Below, piece after piece: positions 17,155 through 25,821 of a stretch of 64,000 nt of DNA. The notes under the pieces were generated by a model, which was given only the letters and a program-made list of their open reading frames with translations, made no database searches and was not told where the DNA came from. Both the position numbers and the translations under genes were made by a program. Location: assembly GCA_002319795.1 (NCBI GenBank), contig DCFU01000020.1:1-64000 (forward strand), read 5' to 3'. Within the stretch, counting starts at the first letter, position 1. Every line of letters begins with the position of its first letter. Source of the stretch: Megamonas sp. UBA1796. GTDB taxonomy: Bacteria; Bacillota; Negativicutes; Selenomonadales; Selenomonadaceae.

Positions 17155-17940
17155 TTATTTTCCTCTCCTCTTTGCCATGCTTCGTTCCGCAAAATCAAGT
17201 ACTTCGTCAAAACTTGTCGCGAGATTATCATATTCGAGTTTTGGGCGCTCAATGACTACAACTGGCAAGGAAAGCTGCACAGCTGCTGCAAGCTTCGTAT
17301 CAGTTCCCCCAATCGAACCGCTGTTTTTCATTACAACGACATCTGCGTTATAATGTTTAAAAAGTTCTTTATTCAAATCTATCGAAAAAGGTCCCTGCAT
17401 GGCAATGATGTTTTTAGGGGTAAAACCCATTTTTCCACAGGCCTCAATAACCTCCGGCCCAGGCAGAACACGAACTGTCAATGTATGTTCTGCCAGACAG
17501 GGAGCTTTTATAAATGCCGATAAATTGCGGCTGCCTGTAGTCAGAAAAATATTTTTCCCCAGTTCTGCGGCCTTATGCGCAGCATCGTCATAACTGCTGA
17601 CAAGATACAGTTTATCGTAAACCAGCAGGGATTCACAGCGTTCATAACGGATATAAGGGATGTTTAAACTGCGGCAGGCATTCATGGCATTTTGAGAAAC
17701 CTTGACAGCATAAGGATGGCTGGCGTCTACAAACAGAGCTATGTCATGTAAGCTTAAATAATGAAGCAATGCAGCTTCATCCAGCGGCTGGTCATTGATA
17801 ATGAGCTGACTGTTGGCGCATTGCCGGAGAATCTCCTCCCCATATTCGCTGACAACCGAGGCTGTAACTTCATAGCCAGCGGCCAGAAGTTTGCTCACGA
17901 GGTCACGGCCATCCTGTGTCCCTGCAGTTATAAAAATCAT
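17155..17940 (-). CDS. cbiJ: cobalt-precorrin-6A reductase CbiJ
   Basis: Reduces the C18-C19 double bond of precorrin-6A with a nicotinamide cofactor. 261 aa of the CbiJ/CobK family: the N-terminal GTQDGRDLVSKLL nucleotide-binding loop, DASHPYAVKVSQN near 92, IRYERCES near 118, LTTGSRNLSAF near 155 and MKNSGSIGGTDTKLAAA near 200. The start codon overlaps the stop of cbiH (ATGA). Confidence 0.93.
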   Translation of the reverse strand: MIFITAGTQDGRDLVSKLLAAGYEVTASVVSEYGEEILRQCANSQLIINDQPLDEAALLHYLSLHDIALFVDASHPYAVKVSQNAMNACRSLNIPYIRYERCESLLVYDKLYLVSSYDDAAHKAAELGKNIFLTTGSRNLSAFIKAPCLAEHTLTVRVLPGPEVIEACGKMGFTPKNIIAMQGPFSIDLNKELFKHYNADVVVMKNSGSIGGTDTKLAAAVQLSLPVVVIERPKLEYDNLATSFDEVLDFAERSMAKRRGK

Positions 17941-18674
17941 ACTGTATATCCTCGCGGCGTAATCATAAAGCCTTCTTTGACATAAGTTTTGCTGTTGCCG
18001 ATAATTACCAAAGAAAACATATCAATCTTTTCTGTAGTAAATGCAGCAAGCGTAGAAATAACTGCCGATTGTTTTTCTCTGGAAGCATTGTTGACAATCC
18101 CCACTGGTGTTTCCGGCGATTTAAATTTGAGCAATATATCGCGTATCTTTTCAATATGATGAATGCGCTTCTTACTTTTCGGATTATAGAGTGCAATAAC
18201 GAAGTCTCCCTGTGCCGCTGCTTCCGCACGTTTTTCTATGAGCTCCCAGGGGGTGAGAAGATCACTCAGACTGATTACGGCAAAATCATGCATCAGCGGA
18301 GCTCCCAGAATAGCTGCTGCTGCGTTTACCGCAGAAATTCCTGCAATAATACTGACTTCAGGCCGTTCAGCCTTGGGATACTGCAGTACGAGCTCCAGCA
18401 CCAATCCGGCCATTCCATATACACCAGAATCACCACTTGATATTACAACTGTATCTTTGCCCGCAAAAGCAGATTCTACCGCCATGCGGCAACGATCGAT
18501 TTCCTGCATCATAGCCGTTCCTATGACTTCTTTATCCGTCAAAAGTTCCCGGACAAGTGCGATATATGTATTATATCCTGCTACAACCTGTGCCTGACGG
18601 ATAGCATTCAAAGCCCTTGGTGTCATATCCTCCAGGCTTCCAGGTCCGATTCCAACTATAGTTATTTTTCCCAT
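17937..18674 (-). CDS. cbiH: cobalt-precorrin-3 C17-methyltransferase CbiH
   Basis: SAM-dependent methyltransferase of the tetrapyrrole methylase fold that methylates C-17 with ring contraction. 245 aa. Motifs are IVGIGPGSLEDMT at the N-terminus, SSGDSGVYGMAG near 87, and IAGISAVNAAAAILG near 115. The ATG at 18674 with GGTGG upstream is chosen; the longer open frame lies inside cbiG and lacks a ribosome site. It overlaps cbiG by 13 bases. Confidence 0.95.
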   Translation of the reverse strand: MGKITIVGIGPGSLEDMTPRALNAIRQAQVVAGYNTYIALVRELLTDKEVIGTAMMQEIDRCRMAVESAFAGKDTVVISSGDSGVYGMAGLVLELVLQYPKAERPEVSIIAGISAVNAAAAILGAPLMHDFAVISLSDLLTPWELIEKRAEAAAQGDFVIALYNPKSKKRIHHIEKIRDILLKFKSPETPVGIVNNASREKQSAVISTLAAFTTEKIDMFSLVIIGNSKTYVKEGFMITPRGYTV

Positions 18675-19729
18675 ATCAATGCCACCGTCACTTTCATGAA
18701 TTTGGTTTTTTGCAGGGCAATCTGCCCTGCCTTTACACAGCAAAGTGCTGCCGCCTCGCAAACATTTCCCGCACCTATCTGCTGCTTGACAAAATCCGAT
18801 TCTTCCAAAGAATATTCAGCTATTTTTAGCTGTAACTCTGCCTGTGAAAAGAAACGGATTCCTGTTCCCAGCTGATTTGCCAACGACAAAAGCCCTGCCT
18901 CATGCTCTTTCAATATAGTACTCGCCAGCAGATTTACCTCAGCAGGCTCGCAGCGAATCTGCCGGCAAGCTGCCGCCAGCGCCCCATACAGTTCTTTCTC
19001 AGAAGTTCCACGGCGGCATCCGATACCAGCAACAAGCTTTCTTGGCTGAAGCACCAATATATTGCCGTGTATAGGAATTTCCCTGTCTGTAATCCAGACA
19101 CATAGTATATTCTCTGGCAGGGTTTCGCCAGGGATTTTTATTTCAGATACAATTCCTCTTTTTTTCAACCCATCATGATAAAAAGATGCACGACGCAGAC
19201 CAGCATCAATAAAATATGAAATCTTTTCGTTTTCTAAAAGTCCTTTATTGATATTCTTTATATGTTCCCGGGGATATGGGCGCAGTTTGAGCTCAGCCGC
19301 CAACGCATCCGGTGCCAGTTTAGCATTAACATCTGTAGCTGTAGTAATTACCGGCTCCGCCCCAAGAATATCTGCAATACGCCGTGTAAGTGCATTTGCT
19401 CCTCCTACGTGTCCTGATAAAAGGCTGAGGACATGGCCTGCCCGTTCATCAAGTGCGATTACTGCTGGATCTGTAAGTTTGCTTTGCAGTAGGGGTGCCA
19501 CCATGCGCACAGCAATTCCGGCTGCCATGATGAAAATAAGTGCATCATAGCCCCTAAACGCCCGTTTCACAACATCGCGCAGGCTGTCATAAGGCTTTAT
19601 GCAGGCATTGTCTGTTGCAATATCGTCCTTAGCAGGAACAAAGACATCTACCGCTGCCGCCAGATTTCCCTCTAATAGCCTGGCTATTCCATATCCGCGT
19701 AATGATAACGTAAAGACAGCATATCTCAT
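18662..19729 (-). CDS. cbiG: cobalt-precorrin-5A hydrolase CbiG
   Basis: Opens the delta-lactone ring and releases acetaldehyde in the anaerobic pathway. 355 aa with the three-part CbiG layout: N-terminal domain with FIMAAGIAVRMVAPLL near 65, a middle region with LSGHVGGANALTRRIA near 105, and a C-terminal domain beginning VAGIGCRRGTS near 232. ATGA overlap with cbiF. Its presence marks the early cobalt insertion route. Confidence 0.95.
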   Translation of the reverse strand: MRYAVFTLSLRGYGIARLLEGNLAAAVDVFVPAKDDIATDNACIKPYDSLRDVVKRAFRGYDALIFIMAAGIAVRMVAPLLQSKLTDPAVIALDERAGHVLSLLSGHVGGANALTRRIADILGAEPVITTATDVNAKLAPDALAAELKLRPYPREHIKNINKGLLENEKISYFIDAGLRRASFYHDGLKKRGIVSEIKIPGETLPENILCVWITDREIPIHGNILVLQPRKLVAGIGCRRGTSEKELYGALAAACRQIRCEPAEVNLLASTILKEHEAGLLSLANQLGTGIRFFSQAELQLKIAEYSLEESDFVKQQIGAGNVCEAAALCCVKAGQIALQKTKFMKVTVALIWEK

Positions 19730-20484
19730 TTCGAAGCCGTTCGGTACATATGACTGAATTCCGGTGCATAAAGCCTGGAAAGCGCATAATCCGCATCAAG
19801 GCAGCGACCTACGACAATCATAGCAGTACGCGCGATATGCTCATCTTTTATACATTCTGCTATAGTTTCCAATGTAGCTCGTACGATTTTTTGTTCAGGC
19901 CAGGAAGCCTTTTGCACAACAGCAATCGGCGTTGTTTTATCGTAACCGCCTGCAACCAGCTCAGCTACCACCTCTGCAAGCATATGCACACTGAGGAAGA
20001 TGCACATGGTCGATTGATGCGCTGCTAGGCTTCGGAGCTTTTCACGTTCCGGCACTGGTGTCCGTCCCTCATTGCGCGTAATAATAACTGTCTGGGATAT
20101 TTCCGGTAAAGTATATTCCTGCTTCAGTGCTGCAGCCGTTGCCAGAAAAGAACTCACACCCGGTACAACCTCAAAATCTATTTCTCTTTTTTGTAGTGCA
20201 TCCATTTGCTCCTGGATTGCCCCATAAATACTCGGGTCTCCGGTATGAAGCCGTACGACAGTTTTTCCGGCCTGTACAGCCGCAGAAATCGTATCAATGA
20301 CCTCCGGCAAAGTCATCGAAGCAGAATTATGAATTTCAGCTCCGCTTTTCGTCAGGGTAAGCAATGCAGGATTCACCAACGAGCCTGCATAGATAATGAC
20401 ATCCGCCTCACATAAAAGCCTTTGTCCCTTAACCGTGATAAGCTCCGGGTCACCCGGGCCTGCACCAACAATAAATACCTGCAT
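19726..20484 (-). CDS. cbiF: cobalt-precorrin-4 C11-methyltransferase CbiF
   Basis: SAM-dependent methyltransferase acting at C-11. 252 aa. Tetrapyrrole methylase motifs FIVGAGPGDPELIT at the N-terminus, VRLHTGDPSIYGAI near 78, VPGVSSFLATAAAL near 105 and ITRNEGRTPVPERE near 135, the last being typical of CbiF/CobM. A strong AGGAGGT ribosome site precedes the ATG, 19 bases after cbiT. Confidence 0.96.
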   Translation of the reverse strand: MQVFIVGAGPGDPELITVKGQRLLCEADVIIYAGSLVNPALLTLTKSGAEIHNSASMTLPEVIDTISAAVQAGKTVVRLHTGDPSIYGAIQEQMDALQKREIDFEVVPGVSSFLATAAALKQEYTLPEISQTVIITRNEGRTPVPEREKLRSLAAHQSTMCIFLSVHMLAEVVAELVAGGYDKTTPIAVVQKASWPEQKIVRATLETIAECIKDEHIARTAMIVVGRCLDADYALSRLYAPEFSHMYRTASK

Positions 20485-20503
20485 GGAATATCTACCTCCT
20501 GTA

Positions 20504-21085
20504 TTATCGCACTTTTGTACATGTTACAATATAAATAGGATTGATGGCTTTCGCCATATCATATGGGCCTACCCGCTGCAAACGGTTGATTTGTACCTGT
20601 ATGGCATCGTAAACGTATTGCTCATGCATTCGCATATACTGCAAGCAATCAGCCAAGGTCTGGATTGTAATACAATTCAATACGATTCTTCCACCTACAA
20701 CAAGCTTTGCACTAACAATGTCAAGAATAGCTCCAAGGTAACCACCGCTGCCGCCAATAAGAACTACGTCACACGCGGGCAGTTTTTCTAAGCCGAACGG
20801 GGCCTCCTGCTGCAATACAGTAAAATTTTCTACAGCAAACTTTTTCATATTCTGTTGTATAAGCTCTATGCCTTCTATATTTCTTTCAATAGCATATACA
20901 TGCCCCTCCGGAGCGAGTCTGGCAGCTTCTACCGACAGCGTGCCAGTTCCCGCACCAATATCAAATACTATAGAAGCAGGCTGTATCTTTGCCTTCGCCA
21001 TTGTGAGAATACGAATCTCCTGCTTCGTCATAGGAACATTTCCCCGGATGAATTCTTCATCCTCTATGCCTGAAAAACATCTCAT
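20504..21085 (-). CDS. cbiT: cobalt-precorrin-7 C15-methyltransferase CbiT
   Basis: Methylates C-15 and decarboxylates the C-12 acetate side chain. 193 aa Rossmann-type methyltransferase with MTKQEIRILTMAK near 18, FDIGAGTGTLSVEAARLAP (motif I), and VVLIGGSGGYLGAI near 108. The ATG at 21085 overlaps the cbiE stop (ATGA). CbiE and CbiT together equal the single CobL protein of aerobic producers. Confidence 0.95.
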   Translation of the reverse strand: MRCFSGIEDEEFIRGNVPMTKQEIRILTMAKAKIQPASIVFDIGAGTGTLSVEAARLAPEGHVYAIERNIEGIELIQQNMKKFAVENFTVLQQEAPFGLEKLPACDVVLIGGSGGYLGAILDIVSAKLVVGGRIVLNCITIQTLADCLQYMRMHEQYVYDAIQVQINRLQRVGPYDMAKAINPIYIVTCTKVR

Positions 21086-21708
21086 GCCCTCACCACCATA
21101 ATACAATGTGTAAACAAATCCGCTGTTTGTGCTTTTTCTAAGTTCGTATGAACGATTTTTTCATTTTCATAGGAAAGTCTTGTACAAATATAAATTTCTG
21201 TCTGCTCCGGCCAGCCGCATTGTAGCAGCAACGTTGAAATGGACTGTGAATTATGTACTTTATCGGTCAAAATCCCCAGCAACGCCCCAGGCCTATATGC
21301 CAGTTCTTCCTGCTTCGGCATCCTGCCATGCATACTAAGCAGCCTGGCCTCATGCCAGGGAAGTGCCAGTCTGGCAAAAGCAAACTGCATCGAACTAATA
21401 CCGGGAATAACCTGCAGTTGCCGCAAGGGAAATTCCTGCCGCAATGCATCGAGCAGTGAATAATATCCGGGATCACCGGATACCATGACAACTATATCCT
21501 GCTGCTCCAGTTTACTATGAATATAACCCATTACACGCTGAATATCCCCCATTACAGGCATCGTCTCCTGGCCTGCATGTGAAAAAGCTGCGAGCGCACG
21601 TTTGCCTCCTACAAGAACCCGTGCTGCAGCAATAACCTGCCTTGCCATTGGCAGAAGATAATCGGCATGCCCCGGTCCGATTCCCACTACAATGATTCTA
21701 TGTTCCAA
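21082..21708 (-). CDS. cbiE: cobalt-precorrin-7 C5-methyltransferase CbiE
   Basis: SAM-dependent methyltransferase for C-5. 208 aa with VVGIGPGHADYLLPMA at the N-terminus, VMVSGDPGYYSLLDAL near 75 and VIPGISSMQFAFARL near 98. No ATG is available: the start appears to be a TTG at 21708 with AGGGAT about seven bases upstream, overlapping cbiD by 22 bases. The start codon choice is the main uncertainty. Confidence 0.94.
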   Translation of the reverse strand: MEHRIIVVGIGPGHADYLLPMARQVIAAARVLVGGKRALAAFSHAGQETMPVMGDIQRVMGYIHSKLEQQDIVVMVSGDPGYYSLLDALRQEFPLRQLQVIPGISSMQFAFARLALPWHEARLLSMHGRMPKQEELAYRPGALLGILTDKVHNSQSISTLLLQCGWPEQTEIYICTRLSYENEKIVHTNLEKAQTADLFTHCIMVVRA

Positions 21709-22784
21709 TGTAAATCCCTGCCAATCTCTTTTGCTTGTTCATCCATGCCAAGTATCCCGCCTTTAAGTGTGACCATGACAGTGCCTATCCGCATAGCATC
21801 AAAAACATATCGGCAGGCACGCAGGCTTGCTCTGGCAGCCAGCGTATTGTAAACTTCGATAATGCCATATTCAGCAATAACAGCAGCCGCTTCCTCCGTT
21901 GTTGCTGCAGACAAAACTTTTGCTACTCCTTTTTGCGGTAAACCATGCAGCGCAGCATATGCCGCCAAAGTTTCTAAACGCGCATCCGCTATACGATTAT
22001 GTGTATAAAAAATACCTGCAGCAACTTTTATCAATTTCCCCAAATGACCAAAGAGCAATATCCGTCTGATTTTTCGTTCTGCCGCCGCTTCCAGCATAAA
22101 ACCAATGAAATTACTGGTCTGTATAACAGCACCCCGGGGCAGCCTGCACTGCTCAACAGCAACATTTTCACCTATTTTCCCCGGCACAAAGACAAGACTA
22201 TCAAATCCGGCGGCCTTAGCTACATCAATCTGCGGGACAAGAGAGTTTTTAAAACCTTCTTCTGACATAGGACGAACTATACCTGTTGTCCCAATAACAG
22301 ATATGCCACCTTCAATTCCCAGCACCGGATTCAGCGTTCGCTTTGCAAGTGTGCTGCCTGCCGGAATGGAAATTTCCACTTCACACCCCTGATTTTCCTC
22401 CAGCACTTCTCTTACAACATTTTTAATAAGCCTGCGCGGCCCCGGATTGATGGCCGGTTCCCCTGCTGGAACCGCCAGTCCCGGCTTTGTGACTATACCT
22501 ATACCAGTCCCTGCCCGATAAACAATAGAATTATTTCCCGATAACAGTCTTACAGAGGTGAACACCGATACACCGTTGGTAATATCCGGATCATCACCTG
22601 AATCTTTGACGATTTCCGCACAAGCGCCATGCTCGGTTCTCTTAATTTCCTGTACAGGTATGATTAATTCTGTACCATCAAGCGCCCGCAGTGAAACTTT
22701 TTGGCAGCTCTTCCCCTGCAGAAACAGCAGCGCTGCTTTCACACCTGCCGCCGCGCAGGCCCCTGTTGTATAACCACTGCGCAT
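21687..22784 (-). CDS. cbiD: cobalt-precorrin-5B C1-methyltransferase CbiD
   Basis: SAM-dependent methyltransferase for C-1, specific to the anaerobic pathway. 365 aa. The N-terminal MRSGYTTGACAAAG is the family hallmark; GDDPDITNG near 65, GAGTGIGIVTKPGL near 95 and GHLGKLIKVAAGIFYTHN near 245 also fit. The start is the ATG at 22784. Upstream codons in the same frame run through the riboswitch terminator and cannot be translated in the full-length message. First gene of the 13-gene operon. Confidence 0.97.
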   Translation of the reverse strand: MRSGYTTGACAAAGVKAALLFLQGKSCQKVSLRALDGTELIIPVQEIKRTEHGACAEIVKDSGDDPDITNGVSVFTSVRLLSGNNSIVYRAGTGIGIVTKPGLAVPAGEPAINPGPRRLIKNVVREVLEENQGCEVEISIPAGSTLAKRTLNPVLGIEGGISVIGTTGIVRPMSEEGFKNSLVPQIDVAKAAGFDSLVFVPGKIGENVAVEQCRLPRGAVIQTSNFIGFMLEAAAERKIRRILLFGHLGKLIKVAAGIFYTHNRIADARLETLAAYAALHGLPQKGVAKVLSAATTEEAAAVIAEYGIIEVYNTLAARASLRACRYVFDAMRIGTVMVTLKGGILGMDEQAKEIGRDLHWNIESL

Positions 22785-22805
22785 ATTTTTCTTCAAACCA
22801 AAAAT

Positions 22806-22827
22806 CCCCTGCCTTTTCCGGCAGGGG
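22806..22827 (-). terminator. terminator of the cobalamin riboswitch
   Basis: On the minus strand the stem CCCCTGCC/GGCAGGGG with loop GGAAAA is followed by ATTTTT. It lies 22 bases before cbiD and about 60 bases after the aptamer's last hairpin, as expected for transcription attenuation. Confidence 0.9.
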
Positions 22828-22888
22828 TAAAAATATACAAAACCATATGCAATGCACACTTATACCACCTGCCTATCAACCGTAGGTT

Positions 22889-23080
22889 GTTCTATGGTCT
22901 TGCGCCATAGAACGATGTCGCTGAACAGGCAGGTCTCCTGGCTAAAATCATCGCATTTTCTACCTTCCCAGAAAGATATTTTTCCAGTGGAATAAATGAA
23001 AACACTCCTAAAATACAGTGGCGGGACCGCACCGGAATCGCACCGGATTTCCCTATTAAGTATGCTATACGCCTGTTCCT
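22889..23080 (-). promoter_or_regulatory. cobalamin riboswitch controlling the cbi/cob operon
   Basis: The minus strand holds the adenosylcobalamin aptamer core: the outer pairing GGAACAGGCG ... GCCTGTTC, TAGGGAA, CCGGTGCGATTCCGGTGCGG, the B12-box sequence GCCACTG (23016-23022), GGGAAGG, GATG, and GCCAGGAGACCTGCCTGTTC. A 9-bp hairpin just downstream (22889-22913, GTTCTATGG/CCATAGAAC) has loop CGCAAGA, whose CGCA can pair with the UGCG of the P5 loop, the kissing interaction known in this class. A terminator follows. Confidence 0.96.
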
Positions 23081-23100
23081 AATTATGCTGTTATGGATAT

Positions 23101-23130
23101 ATTATATGCATGTTTTATACGGTAAGTCAA
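23101..23130 (-). promoter_or_regulatory. promoter of the cobalamin operon
   Basis: Minus-strand TTGACT (23125-23130), an 18-base spacer and TATAAT (23101-23106). Transcription would begin about 15 bases before the riboswitch. Confidence 0.8.
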
Positions 23131-23166
23131 ATCGTGTACTATACTCTATCCGTATCTACAGAAAAA

Positions 23167-24153
23167 TCATTTTGTCAGCTGGCGGTTAAGAAAATCTCGC
23201 CCAAAAACTGTCATAGTATAATAAAAGCCTATCAAAAATGGAATATATTCAGCAATGAGACGCCAAGACACCGCCAGGACACCTACGGTGCCTGCTGGTA
23301 CCGTCTGGTTGAAGAGAAGCACAAAGCCTCCCTCTGCTACACCGGATCCGCCTGGCGTTGGTGTAAAATAAAGTACCATATTCAAGAAAATCATACGACC
23401 CATAACCGTATACCAGTCTGTCTCCACGCCCAGTCCCATGAGCAGCCAGGGAACAACACTATATATTGCTATAAGAGACAACCCTGACTCAATGAATACG
23501 CGCACCATACTCCGGGGCGATGAAGAAAGCAGCCGTACAGCTCCCTTGATATCGCGATAAAAAGCAATAATTTTTTTTCGCCGCAAATTTCCTATGTGTC
23601 TGGTCCAACGAATGACAAAAAAGTCAAGGAAATTTGTCCGAAATACCCATACAATAATGAGAATACCCAAAAAAGCCGCCAAAGATATGATCATGAGCGT
23701 TTCATTGGAAACCCCTGGGAGTATTGCCTCGTCATGCATAAAAATAAACGGCATGCAGCAAACAAGAAATAATATTGATACAAGTGTCCTTACCAAAACC
23801 AATACAGTGGCTTTGCCTGCAGGCACGCCCGCACGTCGAAGGAACATGAGCTGGGCTACAGCACCACCTGTCGCTCCCGGCCCTAACAGCGCCAGAAAAT
23901 AATTTCCAAAAACCACTTGTACAGCCTGCAATAAAGTAATATGTTCATTTGAAATCCTGACTAAATGCATAAGCCTCGTACCATCCAGTACGAGACCAAT
24001 TCCCACAAACAAAACAGCTAATGCTACCGACCACGGCTTGAATACCGTCAAATTTGTCAATGTATTGATATCAACAGTAAAATAAATAACACTACCCGAT
24101 ATAATGAACACCAGCAAAAGTAAAACCAAAAGCCGTGTATAGAATTTATTCAT
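23167..24153 (-). CDS. UPF0104/LPG-synthase-like integral membrane protein
   Basis: 328-aa membrane protein with about eight hydrophobic segments. The motifs LGPGATGGAVAQLMFLRRAG near 90 and YFTPTPGGSGVAEGGF near 260 are those of the flippase-like domain shared by the lysylphosphatidylglycerol synthase membrane part and YbhN/AglD-type proteins. The soluble aminoacyl-transfer domain of MprF is absent, so it does not aminoacylate lipids by itself. Its start overlaps the ydjC-type deacetylase by eight bases, which suggests that the two act on the same lipid or glycan. Last gene of the long minus-strand run. Confidence 0.85.
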   Translation of the reverse strand: MNKFYTRLLVLLLLVFIISGSVIYFTVDINTLTNLTVFKPWSVALAVLFVGIGLVLDGTRLMHLVRISNEHITLLQAVQVVFGNYFLALLGPGATGGAVAQLMFLRRAGVPAGKATVLVLVRTLVSILFLVCCMPFIFMHDEAILPGVSNETLMIISLAAFLGILIIVWVFRTNFLDFFVIRWTRHIGNLRRKKIIAFYRDIKGAVRLLSSSPRSMVRVFIESGLSLIAIYSVVPWLLMGLGVETDWYTVMGRMIFLNMVLYFTPTPGGSGVAEGGFVLLFNQTVPAGTVGVLAVSWRLIAEYIPFLIGFYYTMTVFGRDFLNRQLTK

Positions 24154-25000
24154 CGGCTAACTCCTTAAACGAAATCAATTGCACATGATTCTCTACAAGA
24201 TATTGCATAACCCTTGGAGATATCGCAGAATAAAGCTCCTCTTCCCAATGATACTGCCAATCATAGACACTTCCAAGTGTTTTATTATCCATACCCGGGT
24301 GAATCATGATTTCCGAGCTTCCCTCAGGTAACAAATGTAAAACTTCTAAAAAATATTTTTCTTCCATATGTCCACCTGCCAGCATGCCAAAAAAGTGGCT
24401 TGGCATCAACATATGAGAAGCCATAGCCTTATGTCGTGCAAGGTGTGCACAAAATGTAAGACCACCTCTGGATAGCTTACGTGCCAAAGGAGCGGGATAC
24501 GCGCCTGTAAAAAGATAAGGCTCTGCGGGCAGTCTCATCTTATGCAGTCCATGCCTTTTGGCAAGCTCGAGGCAAATATCAATTATCCAAGGTAAAACAT
24601 GCAAATGCTGATGACTGTCCATATGCGTAAGTTTTACTCCAAGCTGCTCGAGACGTGTAATCTGTGCGTCACATTCATTGTACAGCTCAGTCAGACGAAT
24701 CTCACCTTTTACAAAATGCTTGATAAAAGATGCATGATCCGGTAACAGCCTTCCCTCTGCCGTTACCAAACTTGGTATTTTCTCCGGCGACAATACCGGT
24801 CTCTCGGCAACTAATGTCAGATGTGCCCCTATGCCCAATGTTGGATTCTCGCAGGCAAGCTGTGCAGCCTCTTCGACAGCAGCACCGGCAGCTACCAGGG
24901 ATGTGCTTGTCAGGCATCCTTCTACATGTCCTTTTATAATAGCACGATTTACTTCGGTATGCAGACCAAAATCATCCGCATTGACGATTAATTTCTTCAA
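24146..25000 (-). CDS. YdjC/ChbG family carbohydrate deacetylase
   Basis: 284-aa soluble protein of the YdjC family of metal-dependent deacetylases. Metal ligands are visible in VNADDFGLH (Asp10, Asp11) at the N-terminus, in the mid-protein His pair THMDSHQHLHVLP near 125-137, and in MIHPGM near 240. Family members deacetylate chito-oligosaccharides or, in HpnK, hopanoid-linked sugars; the substrate here is unknown. It starts at a TTG (25000) with GGAGCGG upstream, since no ATG is near. Paired with a flippase-like membrane protein downstream, which favours a lipid-linked sugar as substrate (inference). Confidence 0.85.
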   Translation of the reverse strand: MKKLIVNADDFGLHTEVNRAIIKGHVEGCLTSTSLVAAGAAVEEAAQLACENPTLGIGAHLTLVAERPVLSPEKIPSLVTAEGRLLPDHASFIKHFVKGEIRLTELYNECDAQITRLEQLGVKLTHMDSHQHLHVLPWIIDICLELAKRHGLHKMRLPAEPYLFTGAYPAPLARKLSRGGLTFCAHLARHKAMASHMLMPSHFFGMLAGGHMEEKYFLEVLHLLPEGSSEIMIHPGMDNKTLGSVYDWQYHWEEELYSAISPRVMQYLVENHVQLISFKELADE

Positions 25001-25016
25001 GCGAACCGCTCCAAAC

Positions 25017-25808
25017 CTATTTTTCTATAAATTCTTCATGGCTTGCGTAAGCATTATGATTATGAATCGACTCAAAGTTCTCACATTCGATAGAAAACCA
25101 CTCTATGCCGGAAAGTCCCCGCAAGGCTAATACTAAATCGCGCAGGATATCTTCAACGAACTTAGGATTATCATACGCTTTTTCCGTAACAAATTTTTCA
25201 TCTTCACGTTTTAAAAGCGGATACACCGGACACGATGCCTGTGCCTCCATAAGCTTTGCAAGCTCTTCAATATAGATACATTCTGTTTTATTATCAAAAC
25301 GCAGCTGCACCCGCATAAGACCGCGCTGATTATGCGCTCCATAGCGTGATATCTCTTTACTGCACGGGCAGAGGGATGTAAAAGGAACCTCTACGCCTAA
25401 AACAAAATCCATGATTCCATGACGTTTCTTTATGCCATAAAATGAGCAATTCAAATCCAATACAGACTTTTTTCCGCTTACAGGCGCAATTTTTTCTATA
25501 AAATATTTAAAGCTTATGCTAAGCTCCGAGGATTGCGCTTCTAATTTATCCATAGCTTCCGTGAGTATAGCATCCATTTCCGTTTCGGCTACAGGTTTCC
25601 GGCTCCATTGATCAAGAATCTCCAAAAAACGGCTCATATGCGTTCCCTTATATTCCATCGGCAGAGAAACCGTGAACTTTATACGTGCCAAAACCTGCTG
25701 AAAGCCCTCGTCCTGTGTCTTGATCAAAAACGGCAAATGTGCATCATTGATTCCGACTTTCTGAATAGCTATCCCCCGCCGATCTAAGCTGTTCTGTACA
25801 TCTTTCAA
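25017..25808 (-). CDS. folE2: GTP cyclohydrolase FolE2 (type IB)
   Basis: Converts GTP to 7,8-dihydroneopterin triphosphate, the first step for both folate and queuosine. 263 aa. Family marks are PMEYKGTHMSRF near 60, the CPCSKEIS metal-binding Cys region near 148, GAHNQRG near 160 and the C-terminal ENFESIHNHNAYA. Starts at TTG 25808, with a strong GAGGAGTGAAG ribosome site. Neighbour queC suggests a role in 7-deazaguanine synthesis. queD and queE are not in this window. Confidence 0.95.
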   Translation of the reverse strand: MKDVQNSLDRRGIAIQKVGINDAHLPFLIKTQDEGFQQVLARIKFTVSLPMEYKGTHMSRFLEILDQWSRKPVAETEMDAILTEAMDKLEAQSSELSISFKYFIEKIAPVSGKKSVLDLNCSFYGIKKRHGIMDFVLGVEVPFTSLCPCSKEISRYGAHNQRGLMRVQLRFDNKTECIYIEELAKLMEAQASCPVYPLLKREDEKFVTEKAYDNPKFVEDILRDLVLALRGLSGIEWFSIECENFESIHNHNAYASHEEFIEK

Positions 25809-25821
25809 CGTACTTCACTCC

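Noticed and set aside
22785..22859. N-terminal extension of cbiD
   Set aside because: It spans the cobalamin riboswitch terminator hairpin; MRSGYTTG at 22784 is the family start.
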